From: Cytospora piceicola
Lineage: Eukaryota; Ascomycota; Sordariomycetes; Diaporthales; Cytosporaceae
Direction: 5' to 3'
Length of the DNA stretch: 64,000 nt
Assembly: GCA_023375675.1 (NCBI GenBank)
Contig: JALQBC010000009.1
Coordinates: 868,001 to 932,000, forward strand
The translations under genes were made by a program, and so were the position numbers. Of the stretch, positions 60,432 to 64,000 are shown one piece after another (positions within the stretch are counted from its first letter, which is position 1; each line of letters opens with the position of its first letter). Below the pieces are notes generated by a model that was not told the DNA's origin, did not search any database, and saw only the letters and a list, made by a program, of their open reading frames with translations.

Positions 60432-61146
60432 TTACTTCGTCCGAATGTGCTTGAGCTTCCCGGGCGAGTACAGGAAATTGTTCGCATATGCCTTGGGCGT
60501 AAACTTCCTCTCGTTGGGCTCCTGTACAAAGTACTCGTAACCCTGCTTTTCGGCAAACAGGACTGCGTCCTCCTTGCTCTTGAAGCTCAAGTGGGTGCCC
60601 TGCATGAAGTCACCCGACGACTGCCACCCCATCAGGGGGTTCTCCCACCTGTGGCCCTTGGGTAGGACGTCCCAATCCATCCGCCAGCTCTTGGTCTTCC
60701 AGTCGCCGGACTGCGTCGCGGGCTTAGCTGGCTTGTAGATGCGCACGGTGCGGCCCTGCAACTCCATGGGCGCGCCGGAGAGGACGGCCGCGGGGAGGGC
60801 GTCGGCTGGCTCAGAGCCGTCGAGGACGCGCTTTGGAACGGGTGTGAATGTGCTGTGTGGCAAAGGAGTCAGTATGTCTCAGTGGCTATGAAGAAACCCA
60901 CGGGACCGATCGATTTCTAGCTAGTAAAACGCACGATGTAGCCCTGTCAACATGAGCGGCATAGTCAGGTTGGTTGTGCTTCGCCGCCTGGGAGGGCTCC
61001 GGAGAGGCGGGCTCGTTGACGGGGGCTCTGGACTTAATGATGGAGGAGGACTGCTGGGTGCTTTCGAAGCGCCGAGCCGTAATTCGGGAACTCTGAGAGA
61101 GGGCTCGCAGCAGGCGAGCTGACTGAGGTACCCTGAGAGATGCCAT
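60432..61146 (-). CDS. Mitochondrial complex I accessory subunit NDUFS4 (21 kDa-type)
   Basis: Exons 61146-60935 and 60852-60432 (82-nt intron) give 210 residues. The first about 30 residues form a basic presequence (MASLRVPQSARLLRALSQSS). The mature part carries VRIYKPAKPATQSGDWKTKSW, then WENPLMGWQSSGDFMQG, LSFKSKEDAVLFAEKQGYEY and FLYSPGKLKHIRTK, the NDUFS4 signature and C-terminus. The subunit helps assemble the NADH-dehydrogenase module of complex I. It is transcribed divergently from ATP synthase subunit f. Confidence 0.93.
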
Positions 61147-61477
61147 GGCGAAATGAAGAATTGATTGCAAGTCGCCTGGTCGATTGATCAATTGATTGTT
61201 CGATCACTGTGTGGAGAGGGATGTGGATATCGGCTTTGGAAGTCCAGCGTGACGACGTCTGATGAGCTAAGCAGGGCTCTGTGATTTGATTGGCTATCGG
61301 GTGCGGCGATTTTCCAGAGCTTGGCTTTGCAGCCCGGCCGCCCGGTGCAACCCGTCGTCAACTTCGAACGAAACGTCAATCGAAGCGATACACGCAGCGC
61401 CCAATTGATTGCCGAACGAATCACCTCCAGACAGACAGACTTCTCGAGTCCCTGGACGATCCCAATCCACAGTCATC
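61147..61477. promoter_or_regulatory. 331-bp bidirectional promoter of NDUFS4 and ATP17
   Basis: Two nuclear genes for mitochondrial respiration start in opposite directions from this gap. An inverted CCAAT box (ATTGG at 61289-61293, in GATTTGATTGGCTA) lies near its centre, suitable for the HAP/CBF complex that controls respiratory genes. Binding is inference. Confidence 0.5.
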
Positions 61478-62153
61478 ATGAGCTTCGTTACACGCCGGGC
61501 GCTCTCCACGCTCATCCCCCCCAAGGTAGGTCAAACTCGCGCAAATTGCTGGAAGACAGCCATGCTAACGTCAACTTCGCACAGGTCGCCTCTCCCAAGG
61601 TACGTGCAGCTAATACGAATCTTTTCGAAATCGTGGACATTGGGGGCTATGGACAGCCGAAAAGCGCATGGGGGCAAGCCGAAAAATGAAGAGCACAGTG
61701 GGATGGGGACGGCGAGGGCACACGGCAAACCTTTACACGACGAGAGGATCACAAGGCTGATGTTGAAGTTTACAGGCTCTTGGCGCCGACCCCAATGGCA
61801 TTGCCATGAAGCGCGTCGTCAACTTCTACGAGAAGCTTCCCCGTGGAGCCGCCCCTGAGGTCAAGGCTACCGGCTTCCTGGGCCGTTACCAGGCCAAGCA
61901 CTTTGGCAAGAACCCAACGGCCAAGCGTACGTATCATGAGGCTGCTGCTTCTCCTCCATGGTCTCTGAGTATATCACTGTACTGACGTTGTTGTTATGTA
62001 GCCATCATCCACGCCATCGTCTTCCTGCTTGTCGTTGGATACGCTCAGAACTACTACTTCCACCTGCGTAAGTTTCGAAATCCCACTCAAAGGATATGTT
62101 GATTTCAGTACTGACGCTTTCTTCTAGGCCACCACAAGAACAACGCTCACTAA
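61478..62153 (+). CDS. ATP17: Mitochondrial F1Fo ATP synthase subunit f
   Basis: Five exons (61478-61525, 61585-61599, 61776-61926, 62002-62067, 62128-62153) give 101 residues, the length of yeast Atp17. Exon 2 is a 15-nt microexon encoding VASPK. The product is MSFVTRRALSTLIPPK, then VASPK, ALGADPNGIAMKRVVNFYEKLPRG, GFLGRYQAKHFGKNPTAK, a membrane segment (IIHAIVFLLVVGYAQNYYFHL) and RHHKNNAH. Subunit f is part of the membrane stator of Fo. Confidence 0.92.
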
Positions 62154-63491
62154 AGCGGCTAGCCGGCTACGAGATGGGACGTGTACTTCAAATATGATGT
62201 GTATATACCAGGAATAGAGAAGTGAGCGCCAATGACACGGCATCAGATTTGCATTGGTGACCAGATCTTTCCTTTTACCTGACTGGACATATTGCAGTGA
62301 TTACAAGCCCTCTTGGCCTCAACTGTACCCTATGTCCAGAGCCCATGTCCCATGCCCAAGTTGGTGCCTGTCATACACCTGCTGGGCAGTAAGGTGAGCC
62401 GGGTATGTGTTTGGTGAAGCTTCGATATGCACAAGGGCATATTTGAAGATTGGGGAGCCACAGAGCACATAACCCAGCAATTGATCCAAGTTCTATGAGC
62501 TCTCCCTTGACTTTCATCCATCTGTATGAAGATCTTCAAGGGAAAGAAAGAAGGCTTTGCTGTCGTCTTCTTCGCAAGCTCTCTTTGGTCGAATCTACCC
62601 CATGAGTTCACAGCTTTGATTCACAGAATATCATTCTAACATCAACCAATCCAAGGAAGATTCCAATGTATTGTGGTACCTCTAAAATTTGCTCCCAATG
62701 TTCACATAATCAAAGGGGCTGCCTGCCTCCACGGCATCTTACAACATCTAGTATATTTGCTACAGTCATTATGGTTAGTGCACATACCTGGATACCTTTG
62801 TAATGCTTGTTGTATCTGCTAGCCAAGTCACCTACCATGGACACATCCAAATTCCACAGCTACCTGGGCTAGTTATATATACTATCTATGGTGGAATAAA
62901 CAGTCAGGAGTGGACAAGTATGCAAGGGCGTCGTGCATGGACGACCGGTGCAGCTGATGAGGGTGGGGCTGGAGCACGAGCCATATTCTGCCGCGGGTCG
63001 TTCACAACTAATCCGAAAACAGTAAGCGTCTTCAGCTTCTAATCGGACCTGCCCATGCCTGCCATGCTGCCCAGAACTGAAGGCTCCTGGCGATTTGGAG
63101 TTACAGCCATTTGACAACCCGACACCAGGCCCATCGACATTAACGTCTAACAGGCGAGTCACCTTTCTACCTGGGACAGGCAGCAGCCTCTCTTTTGTGT
63201 TTGTTGTAACTGCCATTGGGGAGCTTTTTGTCTCAGTTTTCCGAGTCACTGGCGTTGTAGGCCGCGCCATCTTTTCTGGTGCTTCTTTGCGTCACTGCGC
63301 TCTCAGAGCACCTTCGACTCCAGCCTCTCCACCCGAAACGGATCGATCATTTCTCGACCCTGGTCACTTCCACCTGCACCTTGCACTCGACCCAGCCTTG
63401 CGACTACCACCATCGCCATTTCTATACGGTGACTTGACGCAACTGGTGACAGCATTCCAACCCGGAATCAACCAAACATCCCAATTGTCGG
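62154..63491. other. Intergenic region before the partial gene
   Basis: About 1.3 kb. No gene is supported; the last few hundred bases are C/T-rich and should include the promoter and leader of the next gene. Confidence 0.5.
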
Positions 63492-64000
63492 ATGATGGCG
63501 CAAGAAGCTACGCCACAACAGTCCGTCGAAGCTACTGTGACTCCTGCAGCTCTGCCCGTAAGTCAACCTCGCTGCCTTCCACCGAGCTCACTCCCCTTCC
63601 CCCACTGCATCCCTGCGCCTTGTCGCAAACTGCAGTCCCGTTTGAAAACATGCTGACGCCTACAAAGACACAGTCAGAAGATGGCAGTCATGACGTCGAC
63701 CATACCTCCCGAGACCCTCGCCCCGCGCCGGAGCTGAACGGCGACGCCTCCGCGAACGTCGTTGTGGACAAGCTGGTCAACGATCTTGTGGATGAGGTGG
63801 TCAACTCGACCGAGGTCAGCGTTAGCGGATCCGATACCGAGGCTTCGAAATCTAGGAAGGACGACAAAGGCCAAGGAAGGTCATCTTCAGTCAAGAAACC
63901 GACGACCTTCAAGTCCGTCTCCGTCAACAAGACGTTCTTGGCCTCGAAAGGTACCTCGGCTGGCGTTGCGCCCAAGGTCGGCGAGAAACCCACGGCGACC
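63492..64000 (+). CDS. Unrecognised protein, 5' part, cut by window edge
   Basis: Exon 1 (63492-63557, starting MMAQEATPQQSVEATVTPAALP) is joined over a GTAAGT...CACAG intron to an exon from 63674 that runs past 64000. The visible 131 residues are Ser/Asp-rich and disordered, with DKLVNDLVDEVVNS and the basic motif TFKSVSVNKTFLASKG. I do not recognise the family. The second of the two adjacent ATG codons would also serve as the start. Confidence 0.6.

Overview
The window is nuclear DNA of a filamentous ascomycete, most likely a sordariomycete. Evidence: genes carry one to eight short GT-AG introns (mostly 50-90 nt); fungus-specific proteins are present (chitin synthase, GH71 mutanase, the inositolphosphorylceramide synthase subunit Kei1, a uridine kinase-UPRT fusion, an external calcium-binding NADH dehydrogenase); and intergenic DNA repeats the short palindrome TACCTAGGTA. 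I read 24 complete protein genes and one cut by the right edge. I see no rRNA, convincing tRNA, transposon, CRISPR array or organellar DNA. Exon joins were read by hand from splice sites, frame and family continuity; no alignment was run.

Left part (1-10 kb): a long non-coding lead, a membrane-anchored SH3 protein with Fus1-like architecture, the ribosome-assembly factor Cic1/Utp30 and a HAD-family small-molecule phosphatase. From 9.4 to 19.4 kb lie four consecutive genes for secreted products in long intergenic spaces: a cyanovirin-N-homology (CVNH) protein, a 12-cysteine small protein, a GH71 alpha-1,3-glucanase with duplicated cysteine-rich C-terminal modules, and a GH5 glycoside hydrolase. 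This is the accessory-looking part of the window.

Middle (20-39 kb): EMC4 (ER membrane insertase), AP-1 beta adaptin (TGN/endosome coat), a GPI-type Ser/Thr-rich surface protein, a MUB/UBL3-type prenylated ubiquitin-fold protein, the proteasome chaperone Ump1, a soluble two-domain ABC ATPase and a division 1 chitin synthase.

Right part (39-64 kb) is dense housekeeping: sulfite reductase beta (MET5), Kei1, ribose-5-phosphate isomerase, Rab6/Ypt6, Nop53, external NADH dehydrogenase, uridine kinase-UPRT, the GID/CTLH subunit Gid8, complex I NDUFS4, ATP synthase subunit f, and the start of an unrecognised gene. Several pairs are divergent and may share promoters: UMP1/ABC, KEI1/RPI, YPT6/NOP53, URK1/GID8 and NDUFS4/ATP17.

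The points most worth a second look are the secreted-protein island, especially the 12-Cys protein and its stop-free 3n intron; a perfect 12-bp palindrome CTTATCGATAAG found upstream of both ribosome-biogenesis genes; the TACCTAGGTA family; and the 331-bp bidirectional complex I/ATP synthase promoter. No clearly novel multi-gene system is evident.
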